A DNA stretch of 64,000 bases from Haliotis asinina (lineage: Eukaryota; Mollusca; Gastropoda; Lepetellida; Haliotidae), in assembly GCF_037392515.1 (NCBI RefSeq), contig NC_090288.1, positions 496,001 through 560,000 of the forward strand, in the 5' to 3' direction. Within the stretch, counting starts at the first letter, position 1. Every line of letters begins with the position of its first letter. Both the position numbers and the translations under genes were made by a program. Below, piece by piece: positions 37,101 through 47,552 of this stretch. A model generated the notes under the pieces. The model did no database searches, was not told the DNA's origin, and saw only the letters and a program-made list of their open reading frames with translations.

Positions 37101-40100
37101 GTTTTTGCTCATGAATATTAATTTTTTAAAGGACAAATTATAAATAGATTTCGTTTACATTTTGATAGATATTTGCCGTATTTGGTATTTGGAAACTTAC
37201 AAATGAAGATGCTAAAACTGATTCCCGTTCAGATGACGGTATTTTGATATTTTCCTGAAGACAATATTATATTGTTTAACTTCATGTTTAACATATATTG
37301 CGGCACACAGATTCATATGGTGTCTCTGAAATTTAATGCTTTGAAGCTTGATTATTTTTATCATAATATCATAAGACGGCTTAAGTATTTCAATGACGTT
37401 GTGACGTTTTTGGGAAAGGGACACCCCAATCTAAATGTATCTGTCTAGCATTGCCATTGGCTGACAGGGGAGGCATGCGTAGTACACAACATCCGTTCAA
37501 GAAGCAAACAAGCAATGGCGACAAGGGCCCCCCCCGTTGCCCACAGCAATTGCAGTTGTTATGACAGTCTAAGTATATGTAAAAGTATAAGAGATACGAT
37601 CACCATAGCGCTACGATTGCCTTTAGGAACAGGGCCCATATTGCTAGACAAGAGAAAACATGACACAACAGAATAAAACTAAATCATTATTTTCCGAGTA
37701 ATCAATCTGTAGTTCATTAGTAATTGACAATCGTTTATTTTCACTTGGATCAAACGATTAACAAATCCTACGATTAATCACTCCAGCACTAATAATTAAC
37801 AATGGAAAGTCACTTGGACACCGGTAGTACAGTGTGATATACAAATTAGCGTGCCCAACAGAAAAAAACACTAAACTGGGATGTCTGGCAATGGGTTACT
37901 TCCATCCCCGTAGTTACCAAAACAATAACATGGAACTGGGATTTGTAACTTTATACTCCCATGTCAGGTTCACACCAATATCAAAGTCACAGGTACAAAT
38001 AAATATTTTAAAAATCACAAATCATAAAAGGCAGCAGTTGACATACTGGGGTTTTGTATGTACAATTTCATGAAAATAGGTTTGGATATTTGGTCCAAAC
38101 AAACATGGAACTATGAACAGAGTCAAAGTGAAACATAAAGCATAAGGCGTCACTTCATCCTTCGGTTACTACATCTACCCTGTTTAGATAAAACGTGTTT
38201 AATAGTTTTGGATCAAATTCCTCCAGCCCCATTCTCATGATTCTGTTTTGAGACTTAGTCCAAACAGTTTCCATTTAAATCAAGAAAAATAAAAATGACA
38301 CAAATCTATAAATAGCAAAAGATACCACTCTAGCTTCTGTTGGATATATGTACCCACATTTGTTGAAAAATACTGGACAGTTTCTCTGCAGAAACAAAAT
38401 GATCATGGACGGACACACAGACAAGGCATCAGCTATATCACCCACATTACATGCTGAGGGGTTAATAATTAGCTTTTCTGATATAACAACACTTTAGCCA
38501 TAAAATGTACTCACAGCTCAACAGAAAGTATGACCATCCCTGACAATGTTAAACACTTTGAATACAGACTGGTATTAACACTAATCTGAAATGACATACA
38601 GTCATCCTTCCCCATTACACCGGTCCTGGGATCCATGGATGACCCCCAGCCGCACTCAGCAATATTCCAGCTATATGACGGCAGTCTGTAAGTAATCGCG
38701 TCTGGACTAGAAAATCCAGTGACACCATACGTTCTCAGATGACTGTTCACCTGAACTATAGCGTGGTGTGTTGCATCACAGCAAACATTGTAAGTACTCA
38801 ACTGATGTTGTCTTGTCTTTGTGAGTTAGATCTACTACAATATTTCGCTGTATGATAAACACTGCCAGTTGCCATCTGTATTGAATTTCACTAGTTTTCA
38901 CTATTTTCCAGAGTGAAGCTGTGGATTTGTTGATGAGCTATTTTCGATTTTGTGACGGGGTGTGATTGCAGTTCAATTTTTTTTATGGGAGCCATGGATT
39001 ATCCCACGGTTTAACTGAATCTGCGGTATCACGAGGCGTGTTATTGCGAGGGATTACTGTATCTTCTCTACTGGCCAGGGACCAGTTATTGCAGCACACC
39101 AGTTATCACCAGTTCCTTGTTATACTTATAGAACATGTGTAGATCTGATCATGTCAATTTCGTTTTCCAAATGGCATTATCAGATAGATCTTGGTTATCC
39201 CGAAATATTTCCATGGCAAGTAAACAAAAATTCAAATCAATAGAACAAAGTTTAAATCAATGAAGTGAATATAACATCAACAACATTAACTCATATGAGC
39301 ATTCATCAACACACACAATGAGAGTAGGTTTTGCTTCTTTTTTTTTAAATTTTTGTATATAAAATATCATTCATGAAATGTGCTCAATATGTGATGGTTG
39401 GAAAGACGGTAATTTCATTACGAATTTTGTACCAAATTTGGTTAATAGCATGAACAATTCAGGAGCGGTGATAACTGCTCCTGTTAGTTGTTTGGAAAGC
39501 ACAATATGTACTACTGTGCTTCCGGTTTGCAGTGTAACAGAAAAACATGATGAGCAACTGTAAACAAGCAGGACACATCTGTGTGTCATCAAGAAAACAT
39601 CTATTTCATTAGGTTGAGAAACTACTGAGGAAATCGCACAAAAACACAGTAAAAGTAATAATGGCGCTAACTGTTCACCAACCAGTAGTGATCACACTGG
39701 AAACAAGGAGCTGCCTGACATTAGTAATAAGTGAACATACCGGAACAATTTCTGGCACAGAGCATTTGTGACCGGTCCTGTGGTAAGTCGGGAGTACATC
39801 TCGCCGATGTAACCCAGGATAATCCATAATCCAATGACCTTGTTCTCATACTCTTCCACATTCTCAAGCTTGTCAATTGTCTGCAAAACAAAAAGATGTT
39901 ATCCTTACTCAGACAGTCAAACAATGATTGACAACTGGATGACAGTCTGCAAGACAGAAGATGGTAGATATTCAGTCTTGGCCGAAAGGTTCATGTAGAA
40001 GACTGGATGACAACAGGTCAGTCACTTCAAGACTCAGTCTCCTTCCAGAACATTCATCACAATCAGCAGCAAGCATTACTTATGTCACCTGGTTTCACTA

Positions 40101-43100
40101 CCAGTCCCTTGTGTCAGGAGAGTTAGCCATGGACATGTTTTGGGGAGTCAACTTCAGTTTTGAGCTTTCATCAAGACATCAACTCTGATTGTTTAATAAT
40201 AAGAAGAAATAAGATAAGGCCGGTGAGGTATTTAATCAGCAGGGATTGGGATAGAGAAATTTGCCAATGGGCCATTTTCAAGATAATTAGCCATTTTCTG
40301 AACTTAGAATGGGCCACTGACCTTGTATCGAAAGAAAACTTCAAAATTTTAATGGGCCATTTTTCATTATAATGTGCAAAATGGCCCATGGCCCCTGCTT
40401 TTTCCAATCCCAAATCAGCACTGAGCAGTGAACTGGCAAACATTTAGTTTCACTCTTAGAAGTTTAGAATATCTGAACTTTGAGGCCAGTAGCACTGCAC
40501 CAGTGACATATCTTCTAAAGTCACTGCATATTTGAGATAATTTGTGCATCAAATACACAGGTTTTATATGTGATGGACAACACTGTCTTACATATTCAGG
40601 TGAGCTACCCTGTTATTGTTAACAAGAGTGGTTTTGATACATATACAGGTGCGCTCCCATGTTACCTGGATGCATTTCTTACATAATAAATGTGACAGGT
40701 GAGCTTCCATGTCAGCTGTTGTTTCCTCACATATGAAGGACAGCTACAATGTTAATTGTTAACTGTGGTTTTGTTACACATGCAGGTAAGCTCCCATGTT
40801 GACTGTGCGATGTCCTTACACATAGATGTGACTTATCATGTTAACTGTGTGGTTTCAATACAACTGCAGGTAAGCCACCATGTTAACTGTGGTGTTCTTA
40901 CATATGTAACTGAGCTCCCATGGTAACTGTGTGGTTTTGTTACATATGCAGGTGAGCTCCCATGTTAACTGGATGCATTTCTTACATACAAAGGTGATAG
41001 ATGAGCTCCGATGTCAGGTCTGTTGTTTCCTTACATATGCAGGTGAGCTACCATGTTAATTGTTTGTGTTTCTTACACATAAAGGTGACTGTTAAGTTAC
41101 AGGTAAACTGTGGTGTCCTTACATATGCAGGTGAGCTACCATGTTAATTGTTTGTGTTTCTTACACATAAAGGTGACTGTTAAGTTACAGGTAAACTGTG
41201 GTGTCCTTACATATGCAAGGGAGCTACATTGTTAACAGTATTGTTCTTTTACACTGACGACAGCCATGATTGCTACTTACACTAGCTGTAGTAAGTATTA
41301 CCAACTATTTTTGTTACAGAACTCGTTTACTAGAATGGTAAGCTGTGTATTGTTTGCATATGGAAGAATTTCCCCAATGGATCAAAACTTTTTGATTAAC
41401 CTTAAACATCTTACTCATATACCCACACACTTGTATGCGCACACACTGACAATACAGCATGCACACATCTGCAACATATTTTACACACAGAAAGTAACAA
41501 ACCTCTGATTAGTAAAACTGTTTTTCAGAGGGAAGTTGTCTCACAACGACACAGCATTGCATTAATATCATTAATGGAACAAATATGTATTAAACCTTAT
41601 TACATCAGACTGACAAATTCCATTTTGATGAACAATAACCCATATGATGTGTAACAGGGTTTCAGCAACAAATCTTACACTTCTAGCAGACAGATGCACT
41701 GATGCATCATCATAATTAGAGAGATACAGTTTAACAAAATGATTATCTGCCAAAACATTGCCATATTGCCTCCACACAGTACCATACAGTAAGTTCAAAA
41801 GAATACCCCTTTTATTTCATCACATTTGAATACATTTCTGCAATCATGATAATTATTCTAGATAACAGCAAGCATGACAACACCAATGCATAATGTACCT
41901 AGGTACTATGCCAGGTCCATTTAACAAGATATTTATGGATGGAATTCACACAATATGAACACTTTCTAGCAAACACACACAAACAATGGAAACAGTATCA
42001 GGAACCAAGAGAGGATATCTTTAGGATTGCTGCTTTTTAACATTTCCATGAACTAAACTGCATAGTGCATGTTAAAATAGTCACAAAATTAAAAACCACT
42101 ACCTAAATGACAATTCTTAAGACTTCTTGAAATGTATCTCAGCATATTAAGATGAATAACAACCAAACACATAAAGAAATCCCTAAAATGGAGAATGATC
42201 TTTGTGCTCATGTGAGAAACTGTCAAGTGCCTGAAATTATGCATCACTCTCTTGTACAAAATGCATAATGGAGTACACTGAAAAAAGCATCTGAAAACAT
42301 GAGCAAATAATATGGTCCTTAAAAATATTAATATCAACCTTGATTATAAACAGTGAACTGTTATATCAAACTTGTGTCTAATATCTTGATCTGTAATTAA
42401 TGCTATGTCAAGGATATCCCCACACGACACAGTTTTCCTTTTTAAATCTTAACTGGGTAAAACACGTTTAACAAGGAGACGTTGCTTGAACTGAAAACTG
42501 ATAAAATATAAAATACAAAAGTGCAATGGAATTCAGGATGTACAGCGTGTTGATGTTGGGCCTAGCCACCTGTCAATGTCAGGTCGTATCCTGATGTCAA
42601 AAGAAACAATACAATGTCGATTTATTATTCATAATTCATTAATCATACCTTATTTTCTGTGCATAAATCATAATTTTCATAATGGTGAATATATTTCATA
42701 GAATAAAACTGAAAATCTTTTCGAAATCGTTTGTGTTTATATCCCTTGAAAGCAGTCTTCACTTGTCATGCGCTGTAACCTACATGAGGAAGTCGCTTTG
42801 TTGATAAGAAATTAATGTCGATTGATATTACATGTTGTGGGGGTAAATCGGGGCATATCTGACATTGGTTTACAGTATCATTTGTTAAATATTAATATGC
42901 ACACGTTATTGCACTACTAGACTGCATATTTACTTCTAAACACCCAGTCAAAAATGTGTGCGTGCGTATCGACACGCCATTAATGGCACTCCAAAATGAA
43001 AGACAAGTTGGCTTGATTTAGACAAGGGGCTTGACAGCGCGGATCACTGACCTTGCACGCTGTTTCACAGTAGGCAACGGTTGCAGCATATTTATCGGAT

Positions 43101-43162
43101 ATTTTCTGACAATACTGTTGAGCTGCATTCCTCAATTCTGCGAGTAAGAGGTTAAAATCCAT
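12608..43162 (-). CDS. Large multi-zinc-finger nuclear protein, ZNF292/RLF-like N-terminal domain (7 coding exons)
   Basis: The exons are 43162-43052, 39880-39741, 32345-32125, 31806-31604, 30001-29858, 24310-24170 and 21295-12608. All introns begin GT and end AG, the phases match, and the product is 3,215 residues. Residues 1 to about 470 are a helical region. Its spacing (MRIKHL-like ILKIRVEIMI, WELTLFW-like ELLTLWIRH, and MLRPYYLNPDHDW near 457-467) recalls the N-terminal TPR-like domain of ZNF292, RLF and ZNF654. Five C2H2-like fingers start near residues 1195, 1257, 1478, 1758 and 1797. The rest is disordered, with a Gln-rich stretch (about 830-950), Lys-rich blocks, acidic FTWD repeats and a basic C terminus. 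Nuclear, DNA- or chromatin-associated regulation is inferred. The family call is from memory of motif spacing, so no symbol is given. The introns carry large tandem arrays and transposons. Confidence 0.85.
21292..21420. repeat. 71-bp direct duplication spanning the exon 7 acceptor
   Basis: The phrase cactgaaacacaaacaca followed by a shared tail (cactgaatcatcaggtacta) appears twice, 71 bases apart. The proximal copy contains the real acceptor of exon 7, and the distal copy holds an equivalent acceptor. Related cassettes (atcaggcactga, cacatcatcagg) continue at 22050-22290. Confidence 0.8.
21968..22042. repeat. Short inverted repeat (CATGATATTTTTGCGA)
   Basis: CATGATATTTTTGCGA at about 21970 is followed by its complement TCGCAAAAATATCATG at about 22005 and a second imperfect complement just after. 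It is probably the stump of a DNA transposon terminus. Confidence 0.5.
22121..22199. repeat. Compound microsatellite (CT)n(CA)n(TCA)n
   Basis: Three simple repeats abut without spacers: CT to 22150, CA to about 22178, then TCA to 22199. It lies in intron 6. Confidence 0.95.
22340..23950. repeat. Interspersed repeat R1, copy 1 (intron 6)
   Basis: This 1.6 kb stretch is strongly similar, in the same order and orientation, to 34700-35235 plus 36995-37795. Shared landmarks include ggttatcgctacatattgtc, tgtcatttccttgtcaaaca, gaaaatggctaaccctg-like text and attagtaatcaacaatcg. No open frame suggests a protein, so it looks like a non-autonomous element or a local duplication. An extra stretch near 23400-23520 is absent from copy 2. 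Confidence 0.8.
24170..24310 (-). CDS. Exon 6 of the large zinc-finger gene
   Basis: 141 bases (47 codons, phase 0 at both ends) lie between the acceptor gtgggtttgtag and the donor GAG/GTGAGT. The exon encodes ELLTLWIRHQYLADSD through GLIIDGVREE, amphipathic helices that continue the N-terminal domain. It sits 100 bases from the edge of the 36-bp satellite. Confidence 0.85.
24412..29765. repeat. 36-bp satellite array filling intron 5
   Basis: The unit is about GATGGCAGTGGTACTACAAC plus ATGCACACATCATGCT (36 bases), in about 145 copies. Frequent variants are TGC/TGT, GAT/GCT, GGT/GGC, a GTAAACATGGTGCTGCTG form and a CTTGCAGTGGTAATACAAGA form. Variant order shows higher-order structure. Both borders keep longer units of about 52-53 bases containing tggcaagacaccc. 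Two plus frames and one minus frame stay open for more than 1,600 codons only because 36 is a multiple of three and the unit lacks stops in those frames. The array lies between exons 6 and 5 of the minus-strand gene and is intronic. Confidence 0.95.
29858..30001 (-). CDS. Exon 5 of the large zinc-finger gene
   Basis: 144 bases (48 codons, phase 0 at both ends) lie between the acceptor tgtgtcttgcag and the donor AAG/GTCAGT. The exon encodes CQKIPCHDGVRLITRLQQ through RPSDHCSSK. It lies within 100 bases of the other edge of the satellite. Confidence 0.85.
30181..30272 (-). repeat. Gastropod SINE-like repeat, copy 1
   Basis: Read on the minus strand this contains CTCAGCAATATTCCA, then GGCGGTCTGTAAATAAT and GAGTCTGGACCAGACAATC. 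The same modules occur on the plus strand at 38640-38725. I recall this core as very frequent in abalone sequence. Confidence 0.7.
30290..31600. repeat. 25/28-bp tandem array filling intron 4
   Basis: The unit TTCTGCTATTCATGCTACTA plus TGTTG(CTG) is 25 or 28 bases long depending on one extra CTG, and a few units carry a further CTG. About 45-50 units occupy some 80% of the intron and end within a few bases of the exon 4 splice donor. Early units (30290-30700) are more divergent than later ones. Several long frames on the plus strand are by-products of the composition. Confidence 0.9.
31604..31806 (-). CDS. Exon 4 of the large zinc-finger gene
   Basis: 203 bases lie between the acceptor tgctctttgtag and the donor GAG/GTGAGA. 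It completes a Cys codon split after its first base. It encodes LNYIKQEDPVILKIRVEIMI through QQDRLQEE. The 25/28-bp array begins within a few bases of its donor. Confidence 0.85.
32125..32345 (-). CDS. Exon 3 of the large zinc-finger gene
   Basis: 221 bases lie between an acceptor ending gtatgtttaag and the donor GAGT/GTGAGT. The phases fit exons 2 and 4. It encodes HCARTVLNIQWQQLPDD, a helical segment, and an acidic loop ending DDNEEEE. Confidence 0.8.
32694..32720. repeat. Possible Tc1/mariner-type terminal sequence
   Basis: gaacaaaaagtataggaaca resembles the outer end of Tc1-like inverted repeats. I did not find its partner, so this is a weak call. Confidence 0.25.
32955..34699. mobile_element. 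TIR element with GGGCCC ends and paired subterminal modules (intron 2)
   Basis: The left end is GGGCCCACTTGCAC and the right end, reverse-complemented, is GGGCCCGCTTGCAC. Each end contains a second inward module (CACTTGCACAAAGCGATTG-like at about 33050 and its complement at about 34600), and both ends share GATCTTAG and GATTGTAAG motifs. The 1.75 kb body has no transposase frame. It abuts repeat R1 copy 2 exactly at 34700. Confidence 0.7.
34700..37795. repeat. Interspersed repeat R1, copy 2 (intron 2), split by an insertion
   Basis: 34700-35235 matches 22350-22885, and 36995-37795 matches 22890-23945. The 1.76 kb between them is a separate TIR element. Orientation is the same as copy 1. Confidence 0.8.
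35238..36996. mobile_element. Nested TIR element with TA target duplication
   Basis: AAGGGGCACTGATGC at 35240-35254 and its exact complement GCATCAGTGCCCCTT at 36980-36994 form 15-bp terminal inverted repeats flanked on both sides by TA. The unoccupied R1 copy in intron 6 shows the pre-insertion sequence. The 1.76 kb body has no long frame, so the element is non-autonomous. TA duplication suits Tc1/mariner-like or other TA-targeting transposases. Confidence 0.8.
37796..38639. other. Intron 2 sequence without recognised elements
   Basis: AT-rich sequence in which no array, inverted repeat or exon is evident. Confidence 0.4.
38640..38725 (+). repeat. Gastropod SINE-like repeat, copy 2
   Basis: The run gccgcactcagcaatattcc is followed by gacggcagtctgtaagtaat and gtctggactagaaaatccag. 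It is the same core as at 30181-30272, in the opposite orientation. Confidence 0.7.
38726..39740. other. Intron 2 sequence next to exon 2
   Basis: No coding or repeat structure is recognised. Confidence 0.4.
39741..39880 (-). CDS. Exon 2 of the large zinc-finger gene
   Basis: 140 bases lie between the acceptor tttttgttttgcag and the donor TTCCG/GTATGT. It encodes TIDKLENVEEYENKVIG through NALCQKLF, with an Arg codon split across the next junction. Confidence 0.8.
40590..41250. repeat. Degenerate tandem repeat in intron 1
   Basis: The phrase acatatgcaggtgagctcccatgttaac and variants recurs about a dozen times with 45-65 base spacing. A cassette of about 86 bases (from ttacatatgcaggtgagcta to gtaaactgtggtgtcc) is duplicated almost exactly at about 41033-41118 and 41119-41205. 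Confidence 0.75.
41251..43051. other. Intron 1, distal part
   Basis: AT-rich intron without recognisable coding sequence. Short open frames (for example 42337-42089, minus) have no motifs. Confidence 0.5.
43052..43162 (-). CDS. Exon 1 (start codon) of the large zinc-finger gene
   Basis: ATG at 43162-43160 opens 37 codons (MDFNLLLAELRNAAQQYCQ onward) to the donor AAG/GTCAGT in phase 0, matching exon 2. The start is chosen because the exon has a good donor in frame and no earlier in-frame Met is obvious. Short ATGGC motifs of YY1 type lie within 100 bases upstream (around 43185 and 43225, minus strand) and could belong to a TATA-less promoter. Confidence 0.75.
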
Positions 43163-45637
43163 AATTTACCGAGCTATGCATGTGCGCCATACGTAAACAC
43201 ACAGCTCAGCCTCAAGAGATGCCATCTAGCGACGCGGGTCAATGTCAAGGGCAGATAACTGCATTGTCTGCCATTACTGAAACCGGCTAGATTTTCTTAG
43301 GGCTCGATTTAGCTGATATGGAAATTACGAAACGATCTATTTATCCCGATTTATAAGCATTTATAGCAACCTCCTTTCATCCGTTATATATGTAAATATA
43401 ATTTAACAGATAAACGCAAGTGAGACAATTGTTGACATAATGCAGGAAGAACATGTACTAGTGTATGTTTCTGGGAACGTCTTTCATCGAGCCGTGTACA
43501 GATTGTAAACATTGGTTGTGAATTCAACCACTGTTGACTCAGTAAAGTATGAAACTAGACATCGCCGCTAAGCATCATGCATGCGCGTGCCAGCACTCAG
43601 TGACTCTCTTGAAAAGCTTCCACAATCTATCTTCGTTGCCTGTTGGAGGTGTCTGACATGTGATACTATAGGATTTACCGATTATCAATGAAAGTGATCA
43701 CCACACAAACCAAGAAGTCACAATAATTTACACTCTACGTCTGATCGCCTTTTCTGTCACTGTCACATATTTGTACCCTTTAAATGGGAATTCCCTCTAT
43801 AGGAGGTTTGATGCAAGTCTAGACAGCCAGGACTGCGTTGTTAGCAGCTGGCATGTGGCGACGTTGTCATGTCGTTGTGCCAGTGAATACCCATCCAGCC
43901 TGGATCACCCTGTTCCACGTGTGAGGTCACTTGTCTCCAACTGATTCATACTTAATGTGGTTCTTGAAGCGTTCGAACTGATGCTGTGTATGTCAACAAC
44001 TGATTTACCTCCCTTTAAATGTTCTTTCTGGAAAGAGACATATTGAGAAGACAACTTGGAACTACGGGTGTGCGTCACATCAATTAACATGTACTAGATC
44101 GTAACTACCAATAGTTGTATCATTTAATGGTCTCTCCTGTTTGTCAAATTGCAAGCAGGTTTCTGTACTTAGACCTCCGTTGACCTCCGAGTGGCTGCTG
44201 ACTGCCTAGGTGTACAGGACACGTCATTTAACATTCTCCACAAACCAAGGAACTGTTTTGGATGAAGTGCGTAGTTTGACCAGAACTAGATGACTTCCCC
44301 AATAAAATGTTCAGATATGAATTTTGTATAATATGACGGTTTCATGGGAATGTTATTCCATAGACAGAGACAGATATTGTCTTCTGCTTGAAATTTCAGT
44401 ATTTAAACGTGACGCTGGCTATAGTCCACAGCAAAACTGAACTTCGAAATTCATCTCCGTAAGTCCCCAAACAAGAAGCGTTCGTTGATGAAAGTCTTAA
44501 AAATATTCGCAAAGTATTCAAGAATCCATAGTGAAGAATCCACTCTCAGTGAAATGGAGACTTTGAAATTCGCATCTCTTTGCATCGAATTTTTTTAACA
44601 AAATCTTGTCTCCTTAGCTTGGCCACGTCCACACTCAACTGTCATTGACTTTATTCGGTCCCTTTGTTTTGTACATTAATTGTAATATTTTTTCTACTGA
44701 TTTGGATAAAGTTTACAAAAATAGGAGTTTACCATAATTGTATTTCTTTTCAGAGTTCTCATGCATGCGGACCGGATTCCAAATAACATATGTGTTTCCA
44801 TTTTGGATTCAACATGTAACAGAAATTGGGGCCTTGTTTGGCAAAGGAAATTAACGTAGGGAATACAATTAAATTCCTTTGAAAATTGTTTGATTAACCA
44901 TGCATTTTCATACACAGAGCTTCCAACCAAAATTGTGAAATACAGCCTGCCTGAGATATGTAATAAACGCTTGAGTCTAAAGGCAAGGAATAGGCTGGTA
45001 TGCTGGTATGTCCAAAATCCAGCAATCACTATACTCAGGATCGACGTGGATACCAGTCGATCCGGTCACAGATTACAAACCAGACATGAAATCAGACCGT
45101 TCTGATCACTCGTTCGCCATGTGGAGGCAGAAAGTGGATGATCATTCCGGAATTTAATCAAAATCAAATCAATCACAGCTTATGTAGAACTTGTATCCAG
45201 CGATAATCTGCTACTCAAAGGTGAGTCCTGAGCACTGATAATTACTTAATAGCCTAACCCGACCCTCAACCCTTTGGTGAACAGAGGAGTTTCCGGCAAG
45301 GATTTAAAGTACGTATTTCATTTGACAGTCGGCGTTCTGGTGGCACGTTAATCCATAGATGTGTTCCAGAAGTCTGAAATCCCGATCTGCATATTCTAAT
45401 GGTTTTGGACAGAGGTTAGATGTTTGAAGAGATTTCAATTCACCAGATCGTAGTCTCCGGAAAGGTAATTAATGGAAGGGGCTTTCAGAAAAAGAAACTG
45501 AGAAAAAGCAAGAGAAGTGAGAGAACGTCAAATGAACTTCGCAATCTCTGTGCATCCCTACAACAGATGGGACATCGTTTGGTCTTTCAAGGCTGATTAT
45601 AGTCTGTTTGCAGTGAAAACATACCGAAGAATTTCAC
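43163..45637. other. 5' flank of the large zinc-finger gene
   Basis: The promoter and 5' UTR should lie in the first few hundred bases. I see no TATA box. The remainder shows no gene, and the open frame at 45029-44694 (minus) has no recognisable domain. Confidence 0.4.
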
Positions 45638-46870
45638 TTTAAAGGTCACATGCAACGTAAACACAACTTTGCGGATTCTGAAACCTTTTGGTATGCGCTT
45701 ACCGAAACAAATCATCAAAATGCCAATTCAACCTATAAAGTTCAAACGATTCACTAATTTTCCCCCAGTGCTGGGGGAAAAAGTGGTTTCAACAGCTGTG
45801 CTGCGCTGCCCCCATAACGCATGCGCATTGAATAGGTTCGCGGAGCTTGAAACAGTATGCATGCCCGGAGTATGAGGCCGTGAGCAGTAGTCTGATCTTG
45901 GTTGTGTACACCACAAGAAGTAAATAATTTACTCGTTACATAAAAAATATTGTTGATTGTGGTAAGCAACCTCTGTCACAGAGAAAGCTCAATGCCTGGT
46001 TTATTGACACCTATATGTCTGCCTGCCTGTCTGCTAAACACAACATGCAATAAACAGTTTTAATCAATGACCACATATCAGGCTATACGCGATAAACAAA
46101 ATAATTGAGTTATGACTCGTGTACCCGTGTCCTGTCTCTGCCGCATTATGTAATTAGGCAGGTGTGATACTTGAAGACATGGCTTGTTTTTATGTCTGTG
46201 GGTTGCTGACAAACTACATCCATTTTTCTCGGATGACTGTCGGAAGCTGGTGCAAACTCTTGTCAGTTTCAAGTCCTGCTTTGTACTTGGGCGAAAGACA
46301 GTTTCCAGCCACGCAGTAATTCCCCATCTCTACTGAGATAATTTTTGACTGGATCGAACACAAATTCAGAGAACATGTATTTATAAAACCCAATATCTTT
46401 ATATACATTCTTCGTGGATAACAACTTCTTCTAGTGTATATGATTTTGTTTGACAACAGTATATGAATCCATACTGAAACGACGCATCAAGTACAATAAA
46501 AGAAGTTGTTATCCATAAAGAATCTTACTTTCTTGTGACTCGCCATACTTCTAAAATGACCACCAAAACAGATCATCTTTCTGTACACAAAATGAGCCCT
46601 GAGCGTATCAGCAAATGAACCAACCAATCGGAAGCCGTAATTACGCTTGAGCGCACATCCACCCGCTATGACTGGGTTCGGTCTCCCTTCGGGCTTCGTT
46701 TCGAGGGAAGTAATTCCAAGTACAAAAATTTGCACATTTGAATCACGGTTGTCCGCTTATAATTTTGTTTATTTGTTTTTTTACAAACAGCAATGTATAT
46801 TATATTTCATGAATAAGTGTTTATTGTGTTTTAATTATGTTTGATGTTTTGGTTGCATGTGACCTTTAAA
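45638..46870. mobile_element. TIR element, family TGCAAC copy B
   Basis: The ends are perfect inverted repeats: TTTAAAGGTCACATGCAAC at 45638-45656 and its complement at 46852-46870. Both ends are embedded in TTAA. It is about 360 bases longer than copy A, with an additional internal segment roughly at 46090-46580 that contains a 117-bp inverted repeat. No transposase frame is present. Confidence 0.85.
46407..46523. repeat. 117-bp inverted repeat nested in copy B
   Basis: ATTCTTCGTGGATAACAACT continuing to TCTT (46407-46430) is mirrored at 46500-46523 with two mismatches. It is a compact fold-back insertion. Confidence 0.8.
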
Positions 46871-46897
46871 CAAAAACAGTTAATGAAATGTAGTGCA

Positions 46898-47269
46898 AAT
46901 ACGCTTGCGAATCCTCATAGTTTCACCTTGTCAACTGAACATTGATATCTCAGATTCTTATTCAGCCTAGGATAAAACTGTTCAACAAACGATCATAGAT
47001 TCGAATCGGTATTATTGGGTTGTCTTACAAAGGGGTAAGCGCGGTAGCGGGAACAGTTAAACAAATGCAAGTGCAGTACCTGATGAGCGTTAACTTATAC
47101 CAGTCCCACCTGTTTCATTTAATGTGCACAACCCCTTGTAATACAAACCAAAAATAGGAATTTAAAGTATGGTAGTTTTTTAAACAACTTTTATCTTAAG
47201 TTGAATAAAATTCTGATATTTAAATGTTCAGTTGGCAAGGTAAAAATATGAGGATTCGCATTCGTAATT
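46898..47269. mobile_element. 372-bp fold-back element with about 90-bp arms
   Basis: The left arm starts aatacgcttgcgaatcctca and includes ttgtcaactgaaca. The right arm ends tgaggattcgcattcgtaat and includes tgttcagttggcaa. The arms are imperfect complements over about 90 bases around a 190-base centre. It lies between two copies of the TGCAAC family. Confidence 0.75.
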
Positions 47270-47552
47270 TCACTTTATTCGATATAGATGTACTGTTTTG
47301 CTTACAATGAAATTCATCGGTACTTTTACTATAGTCTCGTTTCTCGGAACGTGGTGCTGAAACTGTTTTCCGTAACGTTTCCAAAGGTTGCCAACAAGAA
47401 AAAGCCTAAGAATCATTAAGTCATTGTTGACTAGCGTATACAGCAAACACAGACCAGGATCTTTGTTCTGCCCATCCTATTGTTAGGACATCTGATTGTC
47501 AGGCCGTTTGAGCCGCACTATTGAGGGTTTCTGAATTAGTTCCGGTAGCTTT

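Noticed and set aside
40590..41250. Series of CAGGTGAG sites suggesting multiple splice donors
   Set aside because: They recur as part of the degenerate tandem unit, and no open exon precedes any of them on the plus strand.
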